A stretch of DNA of 64,000 bases from Sphingosinicella sp. (lineage in GTDB: Bacteria; Pseudomonadota; Alphaproteobacteria; Sphingomonadales; Sphingomonadaceae), in NCBI GenBank assembly GCA_013816585.1, contig JACDEE010000002.1, positions 1 through 64,000 of the forward strand, in the 5' to 3' direction. The notes below the pieces were generated by a model, which ran no database searches, was not told where the DNA came from, and saw nothing but the letters and a program-made list of their open reading frames with translations. The position numbers were made by a program, and so were the translations under genes. This document shows positions 1 through 8,470 of this stretch, one piece after another. How positions within the stretch are numbered: the stretch's first letter is position 1; each line of letters begins with the position of its first letter.

Positions 1-65
1 AACGGGTCCTTTACCAACTGTCTCCATAAGCACGTTCGGCAGCTTCTCGCAGGCGACAAGGGCAT
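1..65. other. Upstream edge, no assignable gene
   Basis: The 65 bases before cheA hold no complete gene. One forward frame stays open from the window edge and ends at a TGA at 76-78, inside the cheA start region, so the tail of an upstream gene is possible. The fragment is too short to recognise. An AAGGG element lies just before the cheA ATG and can serve as its ribosome binding site. Confidence 0.4.
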
Positions 66-2414
66 ATGGACGATCTGATTCAGGAATTCATCGCGGAGAC
101 CCGCGAAATGCTGGAGGCCTTGGGCGGCGAAATCGTTGCCTGGGAAGCCGCGCCGGGCGACCGTGCGCGCCTCGACGAGATTTTCCGCTTCGTCCACACC
201 GTGAAGGGCAATTGCGGCTTCTTCGACCTGCCGCGCCTCGAAAGCCTCAGCCACGCGGCCGAGGATGTGCTGGCGGATGTTCGTGCTGGACGACGCACGG
301 CCGATCACCGGCTGGTGAGCGCCGTGCTTGCGGTGATCGACCGCATCGGTGAGCTGGTCCATGCGCTCGAAACAGGCGAGGCCGTCGGCAGCGAGGATGA
401 CGAGCAACTGATCCACGCGCTCAGCGAGGCGTGCAACGATCCCTCGCCCGACCTGAGCGTGCCCGGCACGGGGCCGCAGGAAACGAGAAAGAGCCTGCGA
501 AGCATCCGCCTTTCGGTCGACCTGCTCGACCGGATGATGAGCGGCGTTTCGGATATGGTGCTGGCACGCAACGAGCTTTCGCGCCGGCTTCGCGAGTCCG
601 AACATGACGTCGCGGTCGAAACCGCGTTCGAGCGTGTTTCCGCCTGCATCGCCGAGATGCGCGATTCCATAACCCGTACGCGCATGCAGCGGATCGAAAA
701 TTTATTCCTCAGCCTGCCGCGTCTTGTCCGTGACCTTTCCGGCGACCTCGGCAAGCAGGTCGCGCTCGAAATCGACGGCGGCGACGTCGAACTGGATCGC
801 GAAATGATCGAGATGATCCGAGATCCGCTGATCCATATCGTCCGCAACGCGATCGACCACGGCATCGAAAGCCCGGCGGATCGCGTAATGGTGGGCAAGC
901 CGGTCATAGGCACGCTTCGAGTCTCGGCCCGTCAGTCCGGTAACCAGATATTGATCGAGGTGGGCGACGACGGACGCGGCATCGACGGCGACAAACTGGT
1001 CAAGAAGGCGATCGCGAACAACATTCTCACCAAGGGCCAGGCCGAACAGCTTTCCCGTGCCCAGCGCACCGCTTTGATGTTCGAGGCCGGTCTTTCCACG
1101 GCCAAGCACGTTACCGCCATATCCGGCCGCGGCGTCGGGATGGATGTGGTCCGCGCCAATATCGAACGGATCGGCGGTATCGTCGATGTCGAAAGCAAGC
1201 TTGGCATGGGCCTGAGGCTCACGCTTCGCGTTCCCCTGACGCTCACCATCATTCCAGCGTTGACGGTAAGCGTGGGCGGGCAGAATTATGCGATCCCGCG
1301 CTCCGCGATCGACGAGATCGTTCGCAACCGCGGCAATTCGATCCGGATCGAAAGCCTGGGTGGATCAAAGATAGCCAGCATACGCGGCAGGCGTATCCCC
1401 CTTATCTCGCTGGCCGACGTGCTCCGCGTTACCGAGGAGGCGGAAGAAAATACGCAGCATATGATCGTGCTGAAGCCCGCGGGCGGCGATCTGTACGCGC
1501 TCGCGGTCGATGCGGTGCACGATCATGAGGAACTGGTCGTGAAACCGGCAGCCCCCGCGGTAATGGCGACCGGGCTCTATGCAGGGACCACCCTGGCCGA
1601 TGACGGCAGCCCGATCCTGCTGCTCGATCCTTCGGGCATCGCCGCCAGCGCGGGCGTCGTGCTGGACCAGAATGACATCGAAAAACGCACCGCCAAGGCG
1701 GAGCCGGCCGCGAAGGCAAGCGGCGAGGCCCCCGCCTTGCTGTTCCGGACGCTGGACGGCTCGCGCCGCGCGGTACGCCTCGCAGTGGTCGAGCGGATCG
1801 AGGATGTGAAAAGCGACGCCATCCAGAGGAGCGCCGGCCGCATGCGTGTCGCCATCGACGGCCGCATCCTCGCACTGGCGGGCTGCGATGCCGGAAAACC
1901 CGAGGGCGACCTGCGGCTGTTCCGTCTGACCGATGGCGTGGCCGAAATTGCTTATGGCTTTAGGGAAGTGATAGACATCATTTCCATGGGGCCGGAAATG
2001 CAGCCCGCGACCCACCCGGGCGAGGTTTGCGGGGTTACGCTCGTCAACGGCGAACAGGTCGAACTGCTCGATCCCTATTGGCTGTTCGAAAACTATGGCG
2101 ATGGCGCTCCGGTCGCTACCGCACGGCCGGTTTGCGCGCTGCCGGCGGGCGACGCCTGGATGGACAATATGCTGAAACCGATTGTCGAAAGCGCCGGTTA
2201 CCGCGTGGTGCGCGTAGGCGATGCCGATGCCGGCGAGATCGATGTGATGATCGCCAGCGCCGAAAATGAAACGCCCAAAAGCGCTCCGGGCCGTCTGCTC
2301 AGGATTCGATCGCGACCCGAATCTTCGGGGGACAAGGACGACAGCATCTATCGCTATGACCGCGCGGCGTTGCTGGTTGCCTTGAGCCAGACGGCGCCGA
2401 GGAAGAAAGCATGA
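66..2414 (+). CDS. cheA: Chemotaxis histidine kinase CheA
   Basis: CheA takes signals from methyl-accepting receptors through CheW and passes phosphate to CheY and CheB. The protein has 782 residues. An N-terminal Hpt domain carries the phospho-accepting His44 in FVHTVKGNCGFF. The dimerisation domain starts at about residue 145, followed by a HATPase with HIVRNAIDHGIE (N box), VGDDGRGID (G1) and GRGVGMDVV (G2). A CheW-like domain follows at about 395-535. The linker after Hpt is too short for the CheY-docking P2 domain found in E. coli CheA, so that domain appears to be missing. Residues from about 560 onward look like a second, degenerate CheW-like or receiver-like unit. The stop overlaps the cheW start by ATGA, indicating translational coupling. 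Family assignment is secure; the C-terminal extension is interpretation. Confidence 0.96.
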   Translation: MDDLIQEFIAETREMLEALGGEIVAWEAAPGDRARLDEIFRFVHTVKGNCGFFDLPRLESLSHAAEDVLADVRAGRRTADHRLVSAVLAVIDRIGELVHALETGEAVGSEDDEQLIHALSEACNDPSPDLSVPGTGPQETRKSLRSIRLSVDLLDRMMSGVSDMVLARNELSRRLRESEHDVAVETAFERVSACIAEMRDSITRTRMQRIENLFLSLPRLVRDLSGDLGKQVALEIDGGDVELDREMIEMIRDPLIHIVRNAIDHGIESPADRVMVGKPVIGTLRVSARQSGNQILIEVGDDGRGIDGDKLVKKAIANNILTKGQAEQLSRAQRTALMFEAGLSTAKHVTAISGRGVGMDVVRANIERIGGIVDVESKLGMGLRLTLRVPLTLTIIPALTVSVGGQNYAIPRSAIDEIVRNRGNSIRIESLGGSKIASIRGRRIPLISLADVLRVTEEAEENTQHMIVLKPAGGDLYALAVDAVHDHEELVVKPAAPAVMATGLYAGTTLADDGSPILLLDPSGIAASAGVVLDQNDIEKRTAKAEPAAKASGEAPALLFRTLDGSRRAVRLAVVERIEDVKSDAIQRSAGRMRVAIDGRILALAGCDAGKPEGDLRLFRLTDGVAEIAYGFREVIDIISMGPEMQPATHPGEVCGVTLVNGEQVELLDPYWLFENYGDGAPVATARPVCALPAGDAWMDNMLKPIVESAGYRVVRVGDADAGEIDVMIASAENETPKSAPGRLLRIRSRPESSGDKDDSIYRYDRAALLVALSQTAPRKKA

Positions 2415-2851
2415 GTATGAACGATTTGCTGCTGATCGTGAATATCGCCGGGGAGCGGGTTGCGATCGCCGCTTCCGATGTTGAATCGGTGGTGGAACTG
2501 GAAGGTCTCACTCCCGTGCCGCGCGCCGCCCGTCATGTAGCGGGTCTTTCGGCTCTGCGCAGCCGCGTGCTGACGGTAATCGATTGCTTCGCGTCCCTTG
2601 AAATGGGCAAGGCACCGTCCAAGCCGTTGCAAGAGGCGATCGTTGTTCAGACGGACGGGCATCCCTATGCTCTGATCGTCGATAGCGTCGAGGATGTGGT
2701 TGAAACCAACGGCGAGATAAAGCCAGTCCGGACTTCGCTGGCTGGGGGTTGGCGGCGCGTCGCCAGGGGAATGGTGGAGGCAGAAGGGGACTTGCTGCTT
2801 CTGATCGATACCCAGGCCTTGCTCGCGGGCCCGGCGGCGCAAGCGGCCTGA
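2411..2851 (+). CDS. cheW: Chemotaxis coupling protein CheW
   Basis: CheW is the adaptor that links CheA to the tips of chemoreceptors at the inner membrane. The 146-residue protein is a single CheW-like domain: an N-terminal strand segment (LLIVNIAGERVAIAASDV), the LTPVPRAARHVAGLSALRSRVLTVID region typical of the family in shorter pieces, and a C-terminal VDSVEDVVE stretch. Length is normal for CheW. The ATG overlaps the cheA stop by four bases, so the two are probably made from one message in matched amounts. About 130 bases separate its stop from the start of cheY, the largest gap in the operon. Confidence 0.93.
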   Translation: MSMNDLLLIVNIAGERVAIAASDVESVVELEGLTPVPRAARHVAGLSALRSRVLTVIDCFASLEMGKAPSKPLQEAIVVQTDGHPYALIVDSVEDVVETNGEIKPVRTSLAGGWRRVARGMVEAEGDLLLLIDTQALLAGPAAQAA

Positions 2852-2978
2852 TTGTGCCCGGCGCGGCCAGACCGCCTGGCATTTTCCTGCTCCGCCGCGA
2901 AAACCCGGGCGTGCTTAAGATAGTCATTACCAATTGGCCTTATATTGCCTCCTGTGGTCGAGCAAAGTGAGTATTAGG

Positions 2979-3344
2979 ATGAAGAGCTGTCTGGTCGTCG
3001 ACGATTCAAAAGTGATCCGCAAAGTGGCGCGACACATCCTGGAAACACTGGATTTTTCGGTCGACGAGGCGGAGGACGGCCGTGAAGCGCTCGACCGCTG
3101 CCAGGTTGCCATGCCCGACGTCATCTTGCTCGACTGGAACATGCCTGTCATGACGGGCATGGAATTCCTGAAGCACCTCCGCAAGACGGAGAATGGCGGC
3201 CAGCCAAAGGTGGTTTTCTGCACCACCGAGAATGACGCGGCCCATATCAGGGCAGCGATCGAGGCTGGTGCCGACGAATATGTGATGAAACCGTTCGACC
3301 GCGAGACCCTGCAAAGCAAGCTCCAGATCGTCGGCGTCGCGTGA
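2979..3344 (+). CDS. cheY: Chemotaxis response regulator CheY
   Basis: This is a single-domain receiver of 121 residues that accepts phosphate from CheA and acts on the flagellar switch. It begins MKSCLVVDDSKVIRKVARH with the acidic pair DD, has the phospho-accepting Asp52 in ILLDWNMPVMTGMEFL, the conserved Thr in FCTTEND and the conserved Lys in YVMKPF. The frame is open further upstream to 2934, but the ATG at 2979 starts directly at the first beta strand and is the better choice. The stop overlaps the GTG start of cheB. No CheZ phosphatase is seen nearby, so dephosphorylation must rest on another route. Confidence 0.93.
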   Translation: MKSCLVVDDSKVIRKVARHILETLDFSVDEAEDGREALDRCQVAMPDVILLDWNMPVMTGMEFLKHLRKTENGGQPKVVFCTTENDAAHIRAAIEAGADEYVMKPFDRETLQSKLQIVGVA

Positions 3345-4459
3345 CCAGCATCGCGGCGGCCCCAGGCCGGTCCGCGCCAGCCGCCGGCAAGGCCGCGCCG
3401 GACGATTCCCCAATCCGATTGATGATCGTCGACGATTCGTCGATCGCCCGGGCCGTTCTTTCGCGCATGATCCTGTCGCATAAGGGCTTCGACATCGTTG
3501 CCACCGCAGGCAATGCCGGTGAGGCACTGGACGCGTTGAAGACCATTCGGGTGGACATAGTCCTGCTCGATGTCGAAATGCCCGGCACCAGCGGGCTTGA
3601 AGCCTTGCCTGACATATTGCGGGCCGGCGGTGGCGCCCGCGTGCTGATCGTCTCCTCGCTCGCCGATGACGGAGCCGAAGCATCCGTCCGCGCACTGGCG
3701 CTTGGCGCCGCCGATACCTTGCCGAAGCCCGGCACCGGAACATTCGGCGGCCGCTTTTCGCAAATCCTGGCCGACAAACTCCGTTCGATCGGGCGAGTGA
3801 CGCGCCAGGGCCAGCCAGCGGCCATTCCTGCGCCGGTATATGAAAGCACGATCAAGCTTCGCGCCATGCCCGATTATCGCCTCGGCTGCCTCGCTTTGTG
3901 CGCCTCCACCGGAGGGCTGCACGCCTTGAGCGAATTCCTGCGCGCCTTGCCATCTGAAATCGGAGCGCCGATCCTCATTACCCAGCATCTGCCGCCCGTG
4001 TTCATGCCCTTCTTCGCCCGACAGATCGAAGCGGCGTCGGGCCGCCTGACGCGTGTCGCCGAGGAAGGCCTTCCGCTTCTCGCCGAGCGAATCCTGATCG
4101 CCCCGGGCGATGCTCATATCCAGCTTCATCGCCATGGCAGCGCCGTCACTGTCCGGCTTAGCCGCAATCCGGTCAGCTCCGGCTGCAAGCCCTCGGCCGA
4201 TCCGATGCTCTGGGCGACGGGTGAGGCTTATGGGATGAGCGGCCTCGGCGTGGTGTTCAGCGGAATGGGCCGCGACGGCCTCGTGGGAAGTGCCCGGCTG
4301 ATCGAGAGCGGCGGCGCCGTCATCGTGCAGGACGAGCAAAGCTCGGCCGTCTGGGGGATGCCCCGCGCGGTTGCCGAAGCCGGGCTCGCGTCCGCGATCC
4401 TTTCGCCGGCCGGCCTGGCCGCCCGGGTCACCGCCCGCGCCGGGGCCTTCAGAACATGA
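3341..4459 (+). CDS. cheB: Chemotaxis protein-glutamate methylesterase CheB
   Basis: CheB removes methyl groups from (and deamidates) chemoreceptors and opposes CheR during adaptation. The 372-residue protein has an N-terminal receiver (about 25-145, phospho-Asp in IVLLDVEMPGTSGLEAL) and a C-terminal methylesterase. The catalytic triad is visible: Ser in LCASTGGLHAL, His in ILITQHLPP, Asp in FSGMGRDGLVGS. A GTG start overlaps the cheY stop (GTGA), and its own stop overlaps the cheR ATG. A Pro/Ala-rich leader of about 25 residues precedes the receiver. Confidence 0.94.
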   Translation: MTSIAAAPGRSAPAAGKAAPDDSPIRLMIVDDSSIARAVLSRMILSHKGFDIVATAGNAGEALDALKTIRVDIVLLDVEMPGTSGLEALPDILRAGGGARVLIVSSLADDGAEASVRALALGAADTLPKPGTGTFGGRFSQILADKLRSIGRVTRQGQPAAIPAPVYESTIKLRAMPDYRLGCLALCASTGGLHALSEFLRALPSEIGAPILITQHLPPVFMPFFARQIEAASGRLTRVAEEGLPLLAERILIAPGDAHIQLHRHGSAVTVRLSRNPVSSGCKPSADPMLWATGEAYGMSGLGVVFSGMGRDGLVGSARLIESGGAVIVQDEQSSAVWGMPRAVAEAGLASAILSPAGLAARVTARAGAFRT

Positions 4460-5310
4460 ACGACGTTTCCAGCCGCATCCTGGCCTCCTTGCTCGAAACG
4501 CGCACCGGTCAGCAGCTGACGATGAGCCGGCGCTGGCGGATCGAGACGGCGCTGAAGGGATTGCTGCGCGAGCGCGGCTTCACCGAGCTGGATCAGCTTA
4601 TCACAGCGATCGTAGGCGGCCGCGAGCCGACGCTCGCCGCGCAAGTGGTCGAAGCGCTTTTGAACAACGAAACCTATTTTTTCCGTGATCGCACTCCGTT
4701 CGAGCTGCTGCTTGGGCGACCGCTTGACCGGCTTGCGGAGGCGAGGGCGAAGGAAAGACGGATCAGCATCTGGTGCGCCGGCTGTTCGACCGGCCAGGAA
4801 GTCTATTCGCTGGCGATGAGTTTCACCGAGCAGGCGTCGCGCTGGGTGGGCTGGCGGATCGAGATATTGGGTACGGACGTCTCGCGTTCCGCGATCGACC
4901 GAGCGAAGCAGGGGCTTTACTCGCAATTCGAGGTCCAGCGCGGCCTGCCCGTGAAGCAGATGATCCGCTGGTTCGACGAGCGGGAAGGCCAGCAATGGCA
5001 GGTCTCCGACAAGCTACGCCGGGCGGTACGCTTTCAGACGCACAATCTCACCGAACGGCCGCCACAGCCCGCCAGGTTCGACATCATCCTGTGCCGCAAT
5101 GTGCTCCTCTATTTCGCCAACCCCACGCGCCGCGCGGTCTTTGCTCGCCTGGCCGAGGCCAGCCGGCCGGACACGATGCTGATGCTGGGGGCCGGGGAGA
5201 CGGTGATCGGCCAGACTGAGGAGTTCATTTCCGACGTCAGCAACCGGGGGCTCTATGTCAGGGCGGCTTCGGCCCAGCAACCGGCGCCACTTCGGTACCA
5301 AGTCGGCTGA
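4456..5310 (+). CDS. cheR: Chemotaxis protein methyltransferase CheR
   Basis: CheR uses S-adenosylmethionine to methylate glutamates on chemoreceptors. The 284-residue protein has the usual small helical N-terminal domain and a Rossmann methyltransferase domain with IWCAGCSTGQEVYSLAM (SAM-binding motif) and FDIILCRNVLLYF. Length fits the family. It is the last gene of the five-gene chemotaxis operon, joined to cheB by an ATGA overlap. No receptor (MCP), cheD or cheZ gene is seen in the window. Confidence 0.94.
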   Translation: MNDVSSRILASLLETRTGQQLTMSRRWRIETALKGLLRERGFTELDQLITAIVGGREPTLAAQVVEALLNNETYFFRDRTPFELLLGRPLDRLAEARAKERRISIWCAGCSTGQEVYSLAMSFTEQASRWVGWRIEILGTDVSRSAIDRAKQGLYSQFEVQRGLPVKQMIRWFDEREGQQWQVSDKLRRAVRFQTHNLTERPPQPARFDIILCRNVLLYFANPTRRAVFARLAEASRPDTMLMLGAGETVIGQTEEFISDVSNRGLYVRAASAQQPAPLRYQVG

Positions 5311-5383
5311 GCATATCGGGTGAGGCGTGTCGATTGGCCGCTGGCGGCTTGACGCATCGCCCCATTTATTGCGCAAGGATGGT

Positions 5384-6079
5384 ATGATGGAGTTCATCGA
5401 CAGCCCCTCGCCCAATTTCGACGAGCGAGATCAGCCGATCTCGATGATCGTGCTTCATTATACCGGAATGGAGGATGCGCCTTCGGCAATTGCGCGTCTG
5501 CGCGATCCGGAGGCGAAGGTTTCCTGCCATTATCTGGTCGCGGAAGACGGGCAGGTGCTTCTTATGGTCCCGGAGGAAAAGCGTGCCTGGCATGCCGGCC
5601 GCTCTTATTGGCGCGGGATCCATGGCATCAATTCGGCAAGCATCGGTATCGAGATCGTCAATCCGGGCCATGAATTCGGTTATCGTCCCTTCACCGAAGA
5701 GCAGATGGATGCACTGATCCCGCTCGTCGCCGGCATCGTGAAAAGATACGATATCGCGCCGGCCAATGTCGTCGGCCATTCCGACATAGCGCCTGACCGC
5801 AAGGTCGATCCGGGCGAATTGTTCGATTGGGCCCGGCTCGCCAAAGTCGGCCTGGCGCTGGCGCGGCCCACCCGGAATCTGATGGACCCGCACTGGACCG
5901 ATGGCGGCTTCCTGCTCGCGCTCGAACGGTTCGGTTATGACGTCCGCGACCGCAAGGCCGCCGTCGCCGCATTCCAGCGCCGTTTTCGCCCCGAGCTGAT
6001 CGATGGGCAGATAGAAGGGGAGTGCCGATCGATCCTTTTGTCGCTGCTCTTGGATCGAGAGCGCGGACACGCTAGATAG
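5384..6079 (+). CDS. N-acetylmuramoyl-L-alanine amidase (AmpD/AmiD type)
   Basis: This enzyme cleaves the bond between N-acetylmuramic acid and the stem peptide in peptidoglycan fragments. The 231-residue protein has an Amidase_2 domain with zinc-ligand motifs LHYTGM (first His), VVGHSDIAPDRKVDPG (second His and Asp) and the GIEIVNPG strand, followed by a C-terminal region of about 60 residues resembling a PG-binding domain. No signal peptide is visible, which points to a cytoplasmic AmpD-like role in recycling rather than an exported enzyme. The start at 5384 (or 5387) follows an AAGGA element; the frame is open to 5327 but that leader has no homology-like content. The amgK/murU pair elsewhere in the window belongs to the same recycling theme. 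Confidence 0.88.
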   Translation: MMEFIDSPSPNFDERDQPISMIVLHYTGMEDAPSAIARLRDPEAKVSCHYLVAEDGQVLLMVPEEKRAWHAGRSYWRGIHGINSASIGIEIVNPGHEFGYRPFTEEQMDALIPLVAGIVKRYDIAPANVVGHSDIAPDRKVDPGELFDWARLAKVGLALARPTRNLMDPHWTDGGFLLALERFGYDVRDRKAAVAAFQRRFRPELIDGQIEGECRSILLSLLLDRERGHAR

Positions 6080-6082
6080 ACG

Positions 6083-6453
6083 GGGTCAGAGGGTTGGGCG
6101 GCCGCGGCCTGGAGTAAAATCCAGGGCGAGGAAAGTCCGGGCTCCACGGAACGAAGGTGCCGGGTAACGCCCGGCGGGGGCAACCCCAGGGACAGTGCAA
6201 CAGAAAGCAAACCGCCGGTCTTTGGGCCGGCAAGGTCGAAAGGGTGCGGTAAGAGCGCACCGCGTCCCCGGCAACGGAAGGCGGCACGGTAAACCCCACC
6301 TGGAGCAAAACCGAATAGGGGCGGCATATGGGCCTTGTTCCGGCTCGTCGCCCGGGTTGGTTGCTTGAGGGGCGGAGCAATCCGTCTCCTAGACGAATGG
6401 CCGCACAGGCGGGGTAACCCGCCGGACAGAACCCGGCTTACAGACCCTCTGAC
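6083..6453 (+). ncRNA. rnpB: RNase P RNA, bacterial class A
   Basis: This is the catalytic RNA of RNase P, which trims the 5' ends of tRNA precursors. The 5' end GTCAGAGGGT (6085-6094) pairs with ACCCTCTGAC (6444-6453), forming helix P1. Conserved core elements are present in order: GAGGAAAGTCCGGGCTCC near 6128, ACAGTGCAACAGAAA near 6191, and the distal ACAGAACCCGGCTTA near 6426 just before the closing P1 strand. The length of about 370 nucleotides suits class A. A short T-run directly follows the P1 strand. Exact ends are estimates within a few bases. Confidence 0.95.
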
Positions 6454-6521
6454 ATTTTTCTTGGCCGTCGCGGCGCTTAAGGGTGGCCGCGGGGCGCCAC
6501 GCACTCTATCTCGCAGGACCT

Positions 6522-7055
6522 ATGGCCAAACAGACGCGTTCGAACGATTGGGGATTTCCACGCTGGCGCGCTTATGGCGGCGAACGCGCGGCTACCGAAG
6601 TGCGCCTGTGCGATCGGCACGGTTGTACCGAGCCTGGGGACCGGCCCGCGCCCAAGGCGCCGAACAAGCCTGAGCGCTGGTATTTTTGCGAGCGGCACGC
6701 GTCGGAATATAATCGCAACTGGAATTATTTCGAAGGTCTGAGCGCCGAAGATGCCGCCAACCGCGAGGCGGGCGAACGGCGCGATGCGAACGGGTATCAA
6801 AGCGCCAGCCATTATGGCTGGGGCGGGCCCGGCGACGGGACACACAGCGCCGACGAGATGCGGGCGCTGGAGGTCCTGGAGCTGGAAGGCGACCCGGATT
6901 TCGAGGAAGTGAAGAACGCCTATCGACGGCTCGCCAAGGCCAATCACCCCGATGTTGCCAAGGATGCGGACGCAGCAATCCGGTTCCAGGCGGTCCAGGC
7001 GGCCTATGAAGTATTGCGCAGGGCCGACGAGCGGCGGGGGGTGCTTTCACCTTAG
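6522..7055 (+). CDS. J-domain protein with N-terminal Cys/His motif
   Basis: This 177-residue protein ends in a J domain (about residues 110-175) with the diagnostic HPD in AKANHPDVAK; J domains stimulate the ATPase of DnaK-type Hsp70 chaperones. Unlike classical DnaJ, the J domain is C-terminal. The N-terminal part carries a CxxHxC and a later CxxH spacing (LCDRHGC and YFCERHASEYN), which could bind a metal, though this is inference. The ATG at 6522 follows a GCAGGA element; an upstream in-frame ATG at 6483 lies too close to rnpB to be preferred. Its stop overlaps the stop of the convergent thioesterase. The cellular client is unknown. Confidence 0.82.
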   Translation: MAKQTRSNDWGFPRWRAYGGERAATEVRLCDRHGCTEPGDRPAPKAPNKPERWYFCERHASEYNRNWNYFEGLSAEDAANREAGERRDANGYQSASHYGWGGPGDGTHSADEMRALEVLELEGDPDFEEVKNAYRRLAKANHPDVAKDADAAIRFQAVQAAYEVLRRADERRGVLSP

Positions 7056-7492
7056 TCTTCGGTAAACATGAAGGAGGCCGCGACGTGCGCGATGGGATCC
7101 AGCGGATCGCCGTCATGCGCCAGGCCCCGGACAAAACCCACATTCCTGGTCGTCGCATAACATTCGCCGCGCCCGAATATCGTCTTTCCAGGCGTTGCGG
7201 GCCGCAGATAATCGACCCGCATGTCCAGGGTCGCCTGGTGGCGGAACCGTCCCAGCCGGACCCAGATGGCCAGACTCGTCGCCACATCCATAAGGCTGAT
7301 GATCGGACCCGACGCGATGATCCCGGTTTTGGGCATCCCAACCAGTTTCTCATGATAAGGCAGCTCCAGCTCCACCCAGTGGGGCCCGTGGGCGCAATAG
7401 GCGATACCGATCGCGCCAATATGTCCGATGCCGCGGACAAAGGCCATGAATTTTGCTGGATCGAAGCCGGCCGCGCTATCCGGAGCGCTCAT
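7052..7492 (-). CDS. PaaI-family hotdog thioesterase
   Basis: This 146-residue hotdog-fold protein probably hydrolyses an acyl-CoA thioester. The GIIASGPIISLMDVATSLA helix segment with its catalytic-type acidic residue, and the later DMRVDYLRPA strand, are typical of the PaaI/YbgC-like group. Length is normal. The start overlaps the sufE stop, so it is probably cotranscribed behind sufE, at the far end of the psp gene run. The substrate cannot be deduced. Confidence 0.82.
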   Translation of the reverse strand: MSAPDSAAGFDPAKFMAFVRGIGHIGAIGIAYCAHGPHWVELELPYHEKLVGMPKTGIIASGPIISLMDVATSLAIWVRLGRFRHQATLDMRVDYLRPATPGKTIFGRGECYATTRNVGFVRGLAHDGDPLDPIAHVAASFMFTED

Positions 7493-7899
7493 TGCGATAG
7501 TCTTTCAGCCGTTTGCCGGATGAGCGCGATCATGTTCGGAATGCCCTGGGTCCGGTTGGAACTGAGCTGGTTACCGAGATCGAAGGGAACCAGCGCGCCT
7601 TCGATGTCCGCGGCAAGGATTCCTGTCGCGCTTTCGTCCTGAACAGTGGCCAGGACCAGGGCGATAATGCCCTTGGTGATTGCGGCATTGCTGTCGGCCA
7701 GGAAATGGAGCCTGTCGGCGCCTCCTGTCGGATAGACCCAGACGGAGGCGGAACAGCCCCGCACCAGGGTGGCGTCGGTCTTCAGCGCGTCGGGCATCGG
7801 TTCCAGCGCGCGGCCAAGATCGATCAGCAGACGATAGCGGTCGTCGGCTTCGAGCAACTCATAGTCGCTGAGTATTTCGTCGATTGATTGAGCCGTCAT
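7489..7899 (-). CDS. sufE: Cysteine desulfuration protein SufE
   Basis: SufE accepts sulfur from the cysteine desulfurase SufS on a conserved cysteine and boosts its activity for iron-sulfur cluster assembly. The 136-residue protein has the active-site Cys in VRGCSASVWV and the family hallmarks DRYRLLIDLGR and NRTQGIPNMIALI. No other suf gene lies in the window, so SufE acts here as a detached gene. It follows the psp genes by about 45 bases on the same strand and may be read from their message or from its own promoter. Confidence 0.92.
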   Translation of the reverse strand: MTAQSIDEILSDYELLEADDRYRLLIDLGRALEPMPDALKTDATLVRGCSASVWVYPTGGADRLHFLADSNAAITKGIIALVLATVQDESATGILAADIEGALVPFDLGNQLSSNRTQGIPNMIALIRQTAERLSQ

Positions 7900-7943
7900 G
7901 TCCCGCCGCTACCAGAGCCAGCGGCGCGCCGAAAGCCCGCTTG

Positions 7944-8174
7944 CTATTCGATCCCGCTGGCTATCGCCTCCAGCCTGCGGATCCGTTCCTTTAGGTCTGC
8001 GACTTCGATGCGTGCCGCCGACGGGTAGACCGGCTCGGGTCTTTGCGAGCTGATCTCGGCCCGCTTCAGATCCAGCCAGCCGCGCCAGCCCTTGAGCGCC
8101 GCCAGGATGGTAATGCCGAGGCCCAGGAGTGAAAAGAGGGCCACCGCGATCAGCAAAAGCGGGTCCTGAATCAT
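7944..8174 (-). CDS. Short membrane/coiled-coil protein of psp operon (76 aa)
   Basis: This 76-residue protein has one N-terminal transmembrane helix (LLLIAVALFSLLGLGITIL) and a C-terminal amphipathic stretch ending LKERIRRLEAIASG. The architecture matches PspB, and the C-terminal motif is a shortened version of that in the neighbouring genes. It is the last of a leftward series of small genes after pspA-pspB-pspC. A role in envelope stress sensing with PspA/PspC is inferred from position and shape only. A spaced GGAGGCAGG-type ribosome binding site precedes the ATG on the minus strand. Confidence 0.72.
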   Translation of the reverse strand: MIQDPLLLIAVALFSLLGLGITILAALKGWRGWLDLKRAEISSQRPEPVYPSAARIEVADLKERIRRLEAIASGIE

Positions 8175-8183
8175 CCCTGCCTC

Positions 8184-8426
8184 CTACCGGTCCCGCAATT
8201 GTTCGATTTCGCGTTCGAGCGAGTTTTCCTTTTCGATCGTGATCCGCTCGATCACCGCTAGCCGTTCCTTCAGCGCTTTGACTTCGTCGCGGAGCCGGTC
8301 ATTTTCCTTATTGTCAGCAAAATGCTCATTGCCATGCTTGTCGCGGCGGACGCCATATTTGAGGCGCGCGATGCTCGCAACGGCGGTGATCGCGACGATG
8401 ATGACTACCATTTCAAAAGGATTCAT
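8184..8426 (-). CDS. PspB-like membrane/coiled-coil protein (80 aa)
   Basis: This 80-residue protein starts with a transmembrane helix (MVVIIVAITAVASIARL) followed by a charged coiled coil ending in LKERLAVIERI and a terminal EREIEQLRDR. The last 35 residues closely resemble the C-termini of the 109-residue neighbour and of PspC. Ten bases separate it from the next gene, consistent with one transcript. It appears to be a diverged PspB paralogue; function in the phage-shock response is inference. Confidence 0.74.
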   Translation of the reverse strand: MNPFEMVVIIVAITAVASIARLKYGVRRDKHGNEHFADNKENDRLRDEVKALKERLAVIERITIEKENSLEREIEQLRDR

Positions 8427-8470
8427 TCGGATTTCCCTGTCCTAAACGTCAAATTCAAATGTGCCCGCAT

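Noticed and set aside
2927-4339. Long open frame on the minus strand across cheY and cheB (470 codons)
   Set aside because: It is antisense to two well-supported genes, its translation is rich in Gly/Arg/Ala with no domain, and it arises from high GC content.
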